A stretch of DNA of 63,651 nucleotides from Thermodesulfobacteriota bacterium (lineage in GTDB: Bacteria; Desulfobacterota_D; UBA1144; Nemesobacterales; UBA2774). The position numbers and the translations under genes were made by a program. The stretch spans positions 1 through 63,651 of the forward strand of contig BQJP01000013.1 in assembly GCA_021604765.1 (NCBI GenBank), in the 5' to 3' direction. Under the pieces are notes generated by a model that searched no databases, was not told where the DNA came from, and was given only the letters and a program-made list of their open reading frames with translations. Positions 56,344-63,651 of this stretch are shown in pieces; the stretch's first letter is position 1; each line of letters opens with the position of its first letter.

Positions 56344-57885
56344 ATGAATAATGACCAATCTCAGCTCTCTGATGGAATACTTTTTACCGATCAATATCAG
56401 CTGACCATGGCGCAGCTTTATTTCACCATGGGTATTCATGAAAAAAGTGCGCAGTTTGATCATTTCTTCAGAAATTATCCAGACTACGGTTCTCATCAGG
56501 CGGGTTATTGTATAAATGCTGGGCTTGAGTGGGCAGTAAACTGGATGCAAAATTGCTGCATTACCGATGAGGATATTAACTACCTTCAAAATCAAAAAGG
56601 CGAGACCGGAGATCGGATATTTAAAGATGATTTTCTTAACTGGTTAAGGGAGAATGGAAATTATGATAAGATCACAATGTCTGCTATCCCAGAGGGTAGA
56701 GTCGTTCATCCCAATGTTCCGCTCACAGTAATTCAAGGCCCACTTGCGATGGCTCAAATTCTCGAATCAGGTCTTCTTAATAAACTCAATTATCAAACCC
56801 TTATTGCAACCAAAGCAGCACGAATCAAAGACACGGCCAGAGAGCAGCCTCTTTTAGAGTTTGGACTACGTCGTGGTCAGGATTCGGGTGTGAATGCCGG
56901 TGTGCGGGCTGCTCTAATAGGAGGTGCGGATTTTTCATCAAATGTCGGAATTTCGCACTTTCTTGGATATCCGCCAAAAGGTACGCACGGGCACAGTATG
57001 GTGCAAGTGTTCATTTCTATGGGAGAAGGTGAACTTGGCGCTTTTAGAGCTTATGCCGAGCTCTACCCGGATGACTGTCTTCTTCTTGTAGATACAATCA
57101 GCACATTAGAAAGCGGTATACCCAATGCAATTGTTGTTTTTGAAGAACTAAGACGAAAGGGGCATGAACCTGTCGGGATCAGGCTTGACTCAGGTGACTT
57201 GGCTTATCTTAGTATACAGGCTGCAGCGATGTTGGATAAAGCCGGATTCCCCAACACAAAAATAGTGCTTTCAAACCAGATTGACGAACTTGTTGTATGG
57301 CAAATAATAACTCAGATAGAAAAGGAAGCTCCCAAATTTGGAGTAGATCCAAATCGGCTTATTAAACGTCTAGTTTATGGTGTAGGGACAAGCTTAATAA
57401 CTTCTCAAGGAGCCCCCGCATTAGATGGTGTATACAAGCTTGTAGCTTTGTCTAATGGAAATGATTGGACACCTTCCATAAAGTTATCTGAATCCCGTGA
57501 GAAAACTCATAATCCTGGTGCTAAAAATGTATGGCGTATTTACGATAAAAGAGCGATGGCTACAGCTGACCTTATAACTGTCGGTGATTCTAATCCAATA
57601 GAAAAGGATGAAATTGCTTTGCATCATCCAACAGATCATACAAAGTCTAGAGTCTTAAAAAAGAGCGATTTAAGTAAAGCAGAGCCTCTTTTAGAAAAAA
57701 TTCTGGATCAAGGGAAATTGGTATATGAATTCCCATCAATAGAAGAACTTCGCAAAAAAAGGCGAGGTGACATGGAATGTTTAGATTCTGGTATTAAACG
57801 TATTGTGAACCCTCATATCTATCATGTCTCATTGTCCGATGAGCTTTGGAACCTAAAAGAAAATCTCATAGCATCAGCCGAATAG
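56344..57885 (+). CDS. pncB: nicotinate phosphoribosyltransferase
   Basis: A 513-residue NAPRTase: [18 protein letters not shown] at the N-terminus, the active-site region [22 protein letters not shown], the phosphoribosyl-binding stretch [13 protein letters not shown], and [23 protein letters not shown]. It forms nicotinate mononucleotide from nicotinate in NAD salvage. TACAAT ends 7 bases before the ATG with no clear ribosome site. Confidence 0.93.
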   Translation: MNNDQSQLSDGILFTDQYQLTMAQLYFTMGIHEKSAQFDHFFRNYPDYGSHQAGYCINAGLEWAVNWMQNCCITDEDINYLQNQKGETGDRIFKDDFLNWLRENGNYDKITMSAIPEGRVVHPNVPLTVIQGPLAMAQILESGLLNKLNYQTLIATKAARIKDTAREQPLLEFGLRRGQDSGVNAGVRAALIGGADFSSNVGISHFLGYPPKGTHGHSMVQVFISMGEGELGAFRAYAELYPDDCLLLVDTISTLESGIPNAIVVFEELRRKGHEPVGIRLDSGDLAYLSIQAAAMLDKAGFPNTKIVLSNQIDELVVWQIITQIEKEAPKFGVDPNRLIKRLVYGVGTSLITSQGAPALDGVYKLVALSNGNDWTPSIKLSESREKTHNPGAKNVWRIYDKRAMATADLITVGDSNPIEKDEIALHHPTDHTKSRVLKKSDLSKAEPLLEKILDQGKLVYEFPSIEELRKKRRGDMECLDSGIKRIVNPHIYHVSLSDELWNLKENLIASAE

Positions 57886-57935
57886 AAGAATACAGATTTT
57901 TGCTCGTTGATTATCACAAATAAAGCGTAAGACAA

Positions 57936-58844
57936 TTACTCTTTTATATTAAGCTCTAGGATATCGGGTCTGGAAAAATGCCCTACAGCATCAATGACAG
58001 CCTTGGCTCTGATTATCATATCCATATCAATATCAGCGTAGATTATATCTTCTTTGCCATAAACCGGTCCAGCAATGTATTCACCTCTAGGGCTTATTAT
58101 TCCACTACCACCCGGGTAATCCCATAAGGTTTTATCTTTAAGCGGAAAACTATCTGGGATCATGTCCTCATTTATGTAGCCTGAAGAAGCTATTACAAAA
58201 ACTTGGCCCTCAAAAGCATATTGCTTACTTGCAAAATCCATAGTCGGTTTAACAAATCCATGTCCAGCCCATAGACCGGCATGTATTTGCTCTCCCTTTG
58301 TAAACATTGCATATCTCGCGAGTGTGAGGTGGTGCTCATAGCAGAAGAATCCGCCAATTTTACCTATATCCGTTTCTAAGACCTTTAAGTCTTCTACTCC
58401 ACCCATGCCCCATATACATTTTTCACTGTCTATAGACATGAGTTTTCTGTGTTTGCCTAAAATCTCACCTTTCTTTCCAAAATATAAGATAGTGTTATAA
58501 AGTGTTCCCCCGTCTCTTTCGTTCACTCCGATTATTACATAACTACCTGCTTTCTTGACAGCTCTACCTAGTTTGTCGGTATCTTTGCTAGGAATTTCAA
58601 CTGAGTTTTTATATAGTTCTGTATAGGCATCAAGAACCTGTTTCCTACCTTCAATAGATCCCAAGTCCTTTGGCCAGTAAGGGTAACAAGGAATGATAGC
58701 TTCAGGAAAAACTATTAGCTCAGCCCCCTTTGAGCTTGCTTCTTCAATTAAGCTTACTATCTTTCCAATTGTCTCGTCTTTGTTTAAAAAAACGGGAGCC
58801 ATTTGAACCGAAGCGGCTGTAAATTGGTTCTTTCCACTATCCAT
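57936..58844 (-). CDS. nitrilase family carbon-nitrogen hydrolase
   Basis: A 302-residue enzyme with the catalytic Glu48 in VFPEAIIPCYPYWP, Lys134 in GKHRKLMSID and Cys168 in IGGFFCYEHHLTLARYAM. The C-Y-E context and the FPEA-x5-YP sequence point to branch 1 (true nitrilases), which hydrolyse nitriles to carboxylic acids and ammonia, rather than amidases. The natural nitrile is unknown. It converges with the pncB gene. Confidence 0.88.
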   Translation of the reverse strand: MDSGKNQFTAASVQMAPVFLNKDETIGKIVSLIEEASSKGAELIVFPEAIIPCYPYWPKDLGSIEGRKQVLDAYTELYKNSVEIPSKDTDKLGRAVKKAGSYVIIGVNERDGGTLYNTILYFGKKGEILGKHRKLMSIDSEKCIWGMGGVEDLKVLETDIGKIGGFFCYEHHLTLARYAMFTKGEQIHAGLWAGHGFVKPTMDFASKQYAFEGQVFVIASSGYINEDMIPDSFPLKDKTLWDYPGGSGIISPRGEYIAGPVYGKEDIIYADIDMDMIIRAKAVIDAVGHFSRPDILELNIKE

Positions 58845-58966
58845 TGATTCTCCTACTTGGCTTTATTTTAATGAAATTTTAACCCCACTATCTCATTATC
58901 CCACAAATGCCGCATTTAAGTCAATGAAACTAATTATTAGTCAATAATGATGTATATTCTTTATAT

Positions 58967-59599
58967 ATGAGTTTGCGAGCTATATCTGCATTAATTGTCT
59001 CGTTGAGCATCTTACTACCACTGGGCTATATGGTTGATACTCAAACTATAGCCAAAGATACTAGATTAGATCTCATATCTCTTCCGATCTCTGTTTATAT
59101 ACTGGACGATCAGAGAGGAATACTTTCGAGTCCAAGCAGTAATGAGAGGATGATTGTAGTTCTTGAAAAGGCAAACGAAGTATGGGCACAAGCGGGAATC
59201 AAATTTGAGATTAAATATATAGGAAGAATAGTTTTGCCCTCAAGCATAATCAGAGAACTTGCAAATGGAAATCATGATCCATTCTTAAATGGAAGAAATC
59301 TAGATTTCCAAGTTCCAAGCCCATCTTTGTTTAATGCTTATTATGCAAAAAGCATAGGATTCTTAAATGGGATGACAATTAACAGTGATCTGATCTTAGT
59401 AACTGATTCACGAGATGTTCAAACATATAGAGTGACCGCTCATGAATTCGGGCATCTTTTAGGACTTGGGCATGTCAATGATGACAATGGTCGACTAATG
59501 TATCCTGGAACAAAGGGGACGGCCCTAACCGTTGATGAGATTAAGACCGCCCGGGATAGTGCTCAAAGTAAGTTAAATACTACTTATCATCAGGATTAA
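58967..59599 (+). CDS. secreted matrixin-like zinc metalloprotease
   Basis: A 210-residue protein with a signal peptide (about 1-28) and the zinc motif HEFGHLLGLGH followed by a Met-turn (RLMYPG), the metzincin signature. No hemopexin or prodomain cysteine switch is visible. It should be an exported protease of unknown target. Its last 20 bases overlap the end of the convergent aquaporin-family gene. Confidence 0.85.
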   Translation: MSLRAISALIVSLSILLPLGYMVDTQTIAKDTRLDLISLPISVYILDDQRGILSSPSSNERMIVVLEKANEVWAQAGIKFEIKYIGRIVLPSSIIRELANGNHDPFLNGRNLDFQVPSPSLFNAYYAKSIGFLNGMTINSDLILVTDSRDVQTYRVTAHEFGHLLGLGHVNDDNGRLMYPGTKGTALTVDEIKTARDSAQSKLNTTYHQD

Positions 59600-60206
59600 G
59601 GGCATTAAATGCTAAGGCTGCTGCTATACCACCTAAAAAGTTAGCAATAAGAAATACCCAAATGCTTGAAATATCCATAAGACCCATAGTGATAACTCCT
59701 ACGGCAACAGCCGGATTAAATGCCCCGCCTGAAATACTTCCTACCGCATAGGCACCGACCAGCACTGTAAAACCTATTGCTAGACCGTAAAAAGAATTTC
59801 CATCGGTTCTTTTCGATGTAGCTACATTTAAAACCACATAGCAAAGCGCGAATGTAAATAAAAATTCGGCAAGTAAAGAGGGGATAGGACTTATGGGGCT
59901 TGTTACAACAGGAACATTTCCTTTAATTAAAAAGACTGCAAATGCAGCGATTATACCACCCGCAAATTGTGAGATCATATAACCCGGAACATCGCTCGCA
60001 GGACATCTTCCTCTCATCCATACTGCTAGTGTTACTGCTGGATTGTAGTGAGCTCCGGAAATATGACCACCAGCGTAAATCATTACCATTAGGACTGATC
60101 CAATAGCTACAGGCGCAAATGCTCCTGCTCCAGGCTCAATTACCACCAATCCAATTGTTAGTACTAAGAAAAATGTGCCTATCAACTCCACTGCATATTT
60201 ACTCAT
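59580..60206 (-). CDS. MIP/aquaporin family channel
   Basis: A 208-residue channel with six hydrophobic segments and the two NPA boxes: HYNPAVT (N55) and AFNPAVA (N164). In classic aquaporins and glycerol facilitators the second NPA is followed by Arg (the ar/R filter). Here that residue is Val167, so the pore should differ from AqpZ or GlpF. A water or small-solute role is inferred only. Confidence 0.87.
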   Translation of the reverse strand: MSKYAVELIGTFFLVLTIGLVVIEPGAGAFAPVAIGSVLMVMIYAGGHISGAHYNPAVTLAVWMRGRCPASDVPGYMISQFAGGIIAAFAVFLIKGNVPVVTSPISPIPSLLAEFLFTFALCYVVLNVATSKRTDGNSFYGLAIGFTVLVGAYAVGSISGGAFNPAVAVGVITMGLMDISSIWVFLIANFLGGIAAALAFNALNPDDK

Positions 60207-60298
60207 GATTTTATCCTCCGAGATCCATCTTGGATTTTTTGTATATCATTTGAGTAATCGTAGCAGAATTATTTAAAATAATAAAGTAGGAATATTCT

Positions 60299-61171
60299 TT
60301 ATATAAGAGGTCGTATTTCTTTGGAAAATCTTTTCATGGTATTAAGAACACCATCTGATGTCCCACTGAGAAAGTGTAGCAATAGATGATCTACTCCGAT
60401 ATTCTTATACTCTTTAAGACCCCTGACTATTTTTTCAACGGAGCCCCTTAAAGTGTCATTTCCATCAATCTCTTTATCAGTAATCTCCAGATTTCTTCTG
60501 AGCGAAATCACAAATTTTTCTTTCTTCTGCTTTCTTAAGTGATCCTGAATGATAAATAGCTTTTCTTTTAATTTCTCTGGAGTTAATCCTACTGGGTGCC
60601 ATCCGTCTCCATAAGTTACAGCTCGCTCAATAGCTTTATCGCTTCCTCCCCCAATCCAAATAGGTGGATAAGGCTTCTGTATAGGTTTTGGTAGAAACTT
60701 TATGTCCGAGAATTGAAAGTTTCTACCAGCAAAGCTAGGATTCTCTTGAGTCCAAAGTGTTTTCAGCACTTTGAGGGATTCATCAGTTATCTCTCCCCTC
60801 TTGCTGAAAGCAATACTCAGAGCTTGAAATTCTTTTTCGAGCCAGCCAGCTCCTATGCCCAGTATTATTCTTCCGCCTGATAGTTGGTCTAGAGTAGAGA
60901 CCATTTTTGCAAAAACGACTGGGTTTCTATATGGAAGGATTATTACGCTTGTGCCCAACTTTATTTTTTTAGTTATTGAAGCCAAATAAGAAAGAGTGAC
61001 TATTGGATCGTAGAATACTTCCCCAAATCCTTCATGGGTATCCGGAATAACTATGTGGTCACTAACCCACACAGAGTCAAACTCAAGCTCCTGAGCTGCT
61101 GTAGCTATTTTAATAATTTCATTTTTATCGGCGTATTTGCCGAAGTTTGGAAGGGTTATCCCAAAGCGCAT
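60299..61171 (-). CDS. LLM-class (luciferase-like) F420-dependent oxidoreductase
   Basis: A 290-residue TIM-barrel protein: MRFGITLPNFGKYADKNEI, FDSVWVSDHIVIPDTHEG, KLGTSVIILPYRNPVVFAKM, LGIGAGWLEKEFQAL and YPPIWIGGGSDKAIERAVTYGDGWHPVG. These match the F420-dependent LLM subgroup (TIGR03619-like), though FMN-using relatives share much of the pattern. The substrate is unknown. It lies downstream of a lytic transglycosylase on the same strand with a 42-base gap. Confidence 0.9.
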   Translation of the reverse strand: MRFGITLPNFGKYADKNEIIKIATAAQELEFDSVWVSDHIVIPDTHEGFGEVFYDPIVTLSYLASITKKIKLGTSVIILPYRNPVVFAKMVSTLDQLSGGRIILGIGAGWLEKEFQALSIAFSKRGEITDESLKVLKTLWTQENPSFAGRNFQFSDIKFLPKPIQKPYPPIWIGGGSDKAIERAVTYGDGWHPVGLTPEKLKEKLFIIQDHLRKQKKEKFVISLRRNLEITDKEIDGNDTLRGSVEKIVRGLKEYKNIGVDHLLLHFLSGTSDGVLNTMKRFSKEIRPLI

Positions 61172-61213
61172 ATCAAGAACATATCATATGAGATTTTTTC
61201 TGAGTTTAATATG

Positions 61214-61942
61214 CTAACTGTTTTTGGCGAGTAAAATGCTTTCCTCTTCAAGGAAACTCTTAAAGTTAAGGACCTTTTTTACATATTTGGGTAGGTTCTT
61301 AGAAAGTGTTTTGCTGTTTGCAAACTTTGAGGGTCCATAGTTATATGCAGCCAAAGCGTGTTCTACTGTATCAAACTTCTCTTCTAGGAATGAAAGGTAG
61401 TGAATCCCAAGCTTAACATTGATTAGTGGGTCATATAACGATTTTCTGCCGTTATATGAAATCCCAAGGTCCTCTGCCACGTACTCTCCGGTATTAGGCA
61501 TAACCTGCATCAACCCTATAGCGCCTTTTGATGAAACAGCTTTTGGAGTGAAGTTGCTTTCAGTTTGTATAACAGCAAGTATGAGAAAAGGATCTAGTTC
61601 ATAGTTATCGCATTCATCAATAATTAGTTTAGCAAGTTTGCGAGCATCTGTGGGTGTAATTGATTCTGATAATTTTAATATGAATAGAAAAACCTCGGCT
61701 TCTTCAGGAGAAATATTCTCTATTCCCAATTCATTTAAATCGGTTGTTAACTCGTTTTCTACAAGATGTGCGTTTAATAAACTTATCTTATTAGAACCAC
61801 TAAAGAAGTTTGTGAAACTATCAGCATTTAGTTCAGATATGCCGTTTGAATTTGCTACAAGTAGTACAGCAAAGTTTATGAAAAGAAACAAAAAACTTGT
61901 TTTCACAAAACCTAAAAATGAAAATTTGAAATTTTTATTCAC
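61214..61942 (-). CDS. lytic transglycosylase (SLT domain)
   Basis: A 242-residue protein. An N-terminal hydrophobic segment (about 9-30) serves as a signal or anchor. The SLT domain holds the catalytic Glu128 in ILAVIQTESNF, then SSKGAIGLMQVMP and ALAAYNYGPSK. It cleaves peptidoglycan glycan strands to form 1,6-anhydro ends, in the periplasm. The family is Slt70/MltE-like; the short N-terminal region is variable. Confidence 0.92.
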   Translation of the reverse strand: MNKNFKFSFLGFVKTSFLFLFINFAVLLVANSNGISELNADSFTNFFSGSNKISLLNAHLVENELTTDLNELGIENISPEEAEVFLFILKLSESITPTDARKLAKLIIDECDNYELDPFLILAVIQTESNFTPKAVSSKGAIGLMQVMPNTGEYVAEDLGISYNGRKSLYDPLINVKLGIHYLSFLEEKFDTVEHALAAYNYGPSKFANSKTLSKNLPKYVKKVLNFKSFLEEESILLAKNS

Positions 61943-62457
61943 AGCTTTAATGCTCCCAGACCTCTTTAATCAAATTAAGATATTACATTGGGGATTCTTT
62001 CTTATATCTTTAATAACGGTCTTAACTGTTTTGTATATTTTAATTCAGTATTGTTATCCTGAAATCAACGATATCTAAGTATTACCTAAATACTCAGATA
62101 TTCCTAACAACTTTTTTGAAGTAAATACTATATGCATGAAGTTCCTGTTGTCAAGCGGCTTCTTCGCAGTTGCGAAACAAATATTTGTTGCATGATCTAA
62201 TATAAGATAAGCTGTATTGATGTTGAATTAATAGATATGTCTTGTAGTTGTTTAATGATAGTAAATAAAAATGCTATTCATATGGAATAATATAATATAA
62301 ATTGCATTGCTCTCATGAATGTTTCATCAGTTAAGCATTGCTTGACCATCATATAGTTTCGTGTTAATTTTAGGTTCTCAAAATTATATGGGTTTTATTA
62401 ATAAGGGTTCTAAAATAGAATTAGGTCGTAAAATAATATTTTAGGTCGTAAAATAAT
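61943..62457. other. non-coding, AT-rich region before rpmH
   Basis: A 515-base stretch without a supportable gene. It contains a tight hairpin TTCGCA-GT-TGCGAA (62163-62176) directly followed by a 14-bp palindrome AACAAATATTTGTT (62176-62189), and a 20-bp tandem duplication at the rpmH start. In many bacteria the rpmH side faces dnaA and oriC, but I found no DnaA box here. Confidence 0.5.
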
Positions 62458-62460
62458 ATG
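62421..62460 (+). repeat. 20-bp tandem duplication spanning the rpmH start
   Basis: TTAGGTCGTAAAATAATATT (62421-62440) is followed directly by a 19/20 identical copy whose last base makes the ATG of rpmH (62458-62460). The first copy has ATT at the corresponding place. Confidence 0.85.
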
Positions 62461-62607
62461 AAGAGAACATATCAACCTCACGTAAAGAAGAGATTAAGAA
62501 CACACGGTTTTCGCGAGCGCAATAGTACAACTGGCGGGAGACGAACTCTTAAAAGGCGTATTGCAAAGGGTAGACATAGTCTTACAGTACAACGTTTTAA
62601 GAAATGA
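62458..62607 (+). CDS. rpmH: 50S ribosomal protein L34
   Basis: A 49-residue protein: [20 protein letters not shown], then [17 protein letters not shown] and a VQRFKK end; this is the standard L34. It is highly basic. The start has no good Shine-Dalgarno and lies in the second copy of a 20-bp tandem repeat. Its stop TGA overlaps the start of rnpA (ATGA), as in other bacteria. Confidence 0.97.
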   Translation: MKRTYQPHVKKRLRTHGFRERNSTTGGRRTLKRRIAKGRHSLTVQRFKK

Positions 62608-62957
62608 ACCTTCTTTTGAATTATTCATTTCCTAAAGAATTAAAGATACGGAAATCCTCAGAGTATGAGGGAATCTTTGGTACTAGTAAGAGGCTCAGGT
62701 CTAAGCATTTCAATATTCTCTATGTTCATAACTCGTTAGGATATTCCAGAGCCGGAATAGTGGTAGGTAAGAGAAATGTTCGATCTGCTGTTAAGCGGAA
62801 TAGGATTAAGAGGGTGGTTAGGGAAGTTTTTAGAAATAATAAATCTCTCTTTGACTCACTGGATGTTGTTTTTTTAGCTACAAAGTGGAGCGATAAACTT
62901 AATTATTCAAACGTAGAGAGAGAGATTAAGGAAGCCATAAGGTCACATTTGTCATGA
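62604..62957 (+). CDS. rnpA: ribonuclease P protein component
   Basis: A 117-residue protein with the RnpA signature [21 protein letters not shown] (about residues 54-74) and an N-terminal [17 protein letters not shown]. It binds the RNase P RNA for tRNA 5' maturation. Coupled by overlap to rpmH and yidD. Confidence 0.95.
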   Translation: MNLLLNYSFPKELKIRKSSEYEGIFGTSKRLRSKHFNILYVHNSLGYSRAGIVVGKRNVRSAVKRNRIKRVVREVFRNNKSLFDSLDVVFLATKWSDKLNYSNVEREIKEAIRSHLS

Positions 62958-63178
62958 AGACAAGTTTTTTGGTTTATGCGGTTACATTACTAATAAAAGC
63001 TTATAAATATTTGATTTCTCCTATCCTGCCTTCTTCTTGCAGATTCTATCCTAGTTGTTCCGAGTATGCACTGGAAGCGTTTAATAAGTATGGATTCATT
63101 AAAGGTTTCTGGCTGACTCTAAAGAGAATCGGAAGATGTCACCCACTATGTGACGGAGGATATGATCCAGTCAAGTAA
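62954..63178 (+). CDS. yidD: membrane protein insertion efficiency factor YidD
   Basis: A 74-residue protein with the YidD signature [20 protein letters not shown] and [10 protein letters not shown]-like stretch, ending in [12 protein letters not shown]. It assists membrane protein insertion with YidC. Overlaps the rnpA end (ATGA). Confidence 0.95.
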   Translation: MKTSFLVYAVTLLIKAYKYLISPILPSSCRFYPSCSEYALEAFNKYGFIKGFWLTLKRIGRCHPLCDGGYDPVK

Positions 63179-63188
63179 AGGATAAAGG

Positions 63189-63651
63189 ATGGAAAATAGA
63201 TTAAATTGGATTATTTTTTTAGTAATTGCCTTTCTTATTATGATAGGTCACGCGTATTTCTTTGGTGGCCCTCCAATACCGGAAAAGCAAACACAGAGTG
63301 AAACAGCATCTCAGTCCACAGATGGCACAACACCTTCAAGTGATGATACGTCCACTGTTCAGTTCGATAATTTTGATCCAGAACCCGATTCTTTTGAAGA
63401 AGTGGATTCAACCCCCCAAGGATCTTTAGTCACAATTGACAGTCCCTTATATAAAGGGGTTATTGATACTGCAGGTGCTAGATTTGTTTCTTGGGAATTA
63501 AAAGATTATAAAGCTAGTGCCAATGGTGATGGAAGTGAACTAGTAAATCTTTTTAGTAAAGCACAGCCCTCTTTCAATGCATTGTTACAAGTTAAGGGAA
63601 TAGATCTTCCTGAGTTTATTCCTTACCAGTTTAATGGAGTGAGTAATGTAA
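63189..63651 (+). CDS. yidC: membrane protein insertase YidC, N-terminal part (cut by window end)
   Basis: The open frame from the ATG at 63189 runs to the end of the window without a stop. It shows an N-terminal transmembrane helix (NWIIFLVIAFLIMIGHAYFF), an acidic Ser/Thr-rich periplasmic linker and the start of the periplasmic beta domain (VTIDSPLYKGVIDTAGARFV). This is the Gram-negative form with a large periplasmic domain. It lies 10 bases after yidD. The conserved catalytic transmembrane core lies beyond the window. Confidence 0.93.
   Translation, partial: MENRLNWIIFLVIAFLIMIGHAYFFGGPPIPEKQTQSETASQSTDGTTPSSDDTSTVQFDNFDPEPDSFEEVDSTPQGSLVTIDSPLYKGVIDTAGARFVSWELKDYKASANGDGSELVNLFSKAQPSFNALLQVKGIDLPEFIPYQFNGVSNV

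Noticed and set aside
61638-62078. A 146-codon open frame on the plus strand
   Set aside because: It runs antisense to most of the lytic transglycosylase gene, which has clear SLT motifs; the rest lies in low-complexity AT-rich sequence with no family match.
61943-62457. Chromosomal origin (oriC) beside rpmH
   Set aside because: The position is suggestive, but I found no TTATNCACA-type DnaA boxes, and no dnaA or dnaN gene is in the window.

Overview
The window looks like a stretch of chromosome from a Gram-negative bacterium of moderately AT-rich composition. The Gram-negative reading rests on an MlaE permease, lipoproteins with lipobox-like signals, a SPOR-domain protein, and the rpmH-rnpA-yidD-yidC module. 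The mixture of F420-type oxidoreductases, an SplB-like radical SAM protein, a deoxyhypusine-synthase-like protein, acyl-CoA carboxylase and a FIST sensor fits a lineage near the former Deltaproteobacteria or Dadabacteria. That placement is inference and I cannot settle it from sequence alone.

Left core region (1-18350): a PPOX-class flavoprotein, a FIST sensory protein, tRNA-Leu(CAG), a SPOR protein and a sigma-70 factor with a near-consensus promoter. A surface-modification-like group follows (methyltransferase/P-loop fusion, sulfotransferase, SGNH hydrolase), then an SplB-like protein, an SCP2 protein, mnmG with a convergent 52-residue acidic ORF, a DUF255 thioredoxin-fold protein, a dynamin-like GTPase and typA.

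Island (about 19026-36568, 17.5 kb): a mobile element sits in a tRNA-Arg(CCG) gene. The intact tRNA lies at 36523-36599. A 47-bp partial copy (44/47 identical) marks the left end, and a second, shorter remnant at 18351-18374 points to an earlier integration at the same site. A 20-bp repeat just inside each end is a likely integrase arm site. The backbone has a tyrosine recombinase with a DUF6788-like partner, an excisionase-like HTH protein, a DnaB-N/RepA-type ATPase followed by iteron-like repeats, and a terminase-small-subunit-like HTH protein; this resembles a phage satellite. The cargo looks like anti-phage defence: a three-gene operon of two HEPN-like proteins around an unknown protein, a PD-(D/E)XK/DUF2075 helicase, a large PD-(D/E)XK-STAND ATPase (Avs-like) with a small partner, and a DUF4062/helical-repeat protein. 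A GIY-YIG/DUF4357 protein lies at the left edge. The HEPN-X-HEPN operon and the Avs-like pair are the best candidates for undescribed systems.

Right core region (36600-63651): family 4 uracil-DNA glycosylase, leuS, a deoxyhypusine-synthase-like gene, thiE, thrC, and a run of acyP, MBL hydrolase, ftsB-like and GGDEF genes. Next come rsmA, a three-subunit biotin-dependent acyl-CoA carboxylase operon, coaE, 3-hydroxyacyl-CoA dehydrogenase, gltX, glutaredoxin, a lipoprotein-mlaE pair, nicotinate phosphoribosyltransferase, nitrilase, a matrixin-like protease, an aquaporin-family channel, an LLM oxidoreductase and a lytic transglycosylase. The window ends in rpmH-rnpA-yidD-yidC, with yidC cut off by the edge. 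Carboxylase, CoaE and the dehydrogenase together suggest acyl-CoA metabolism.
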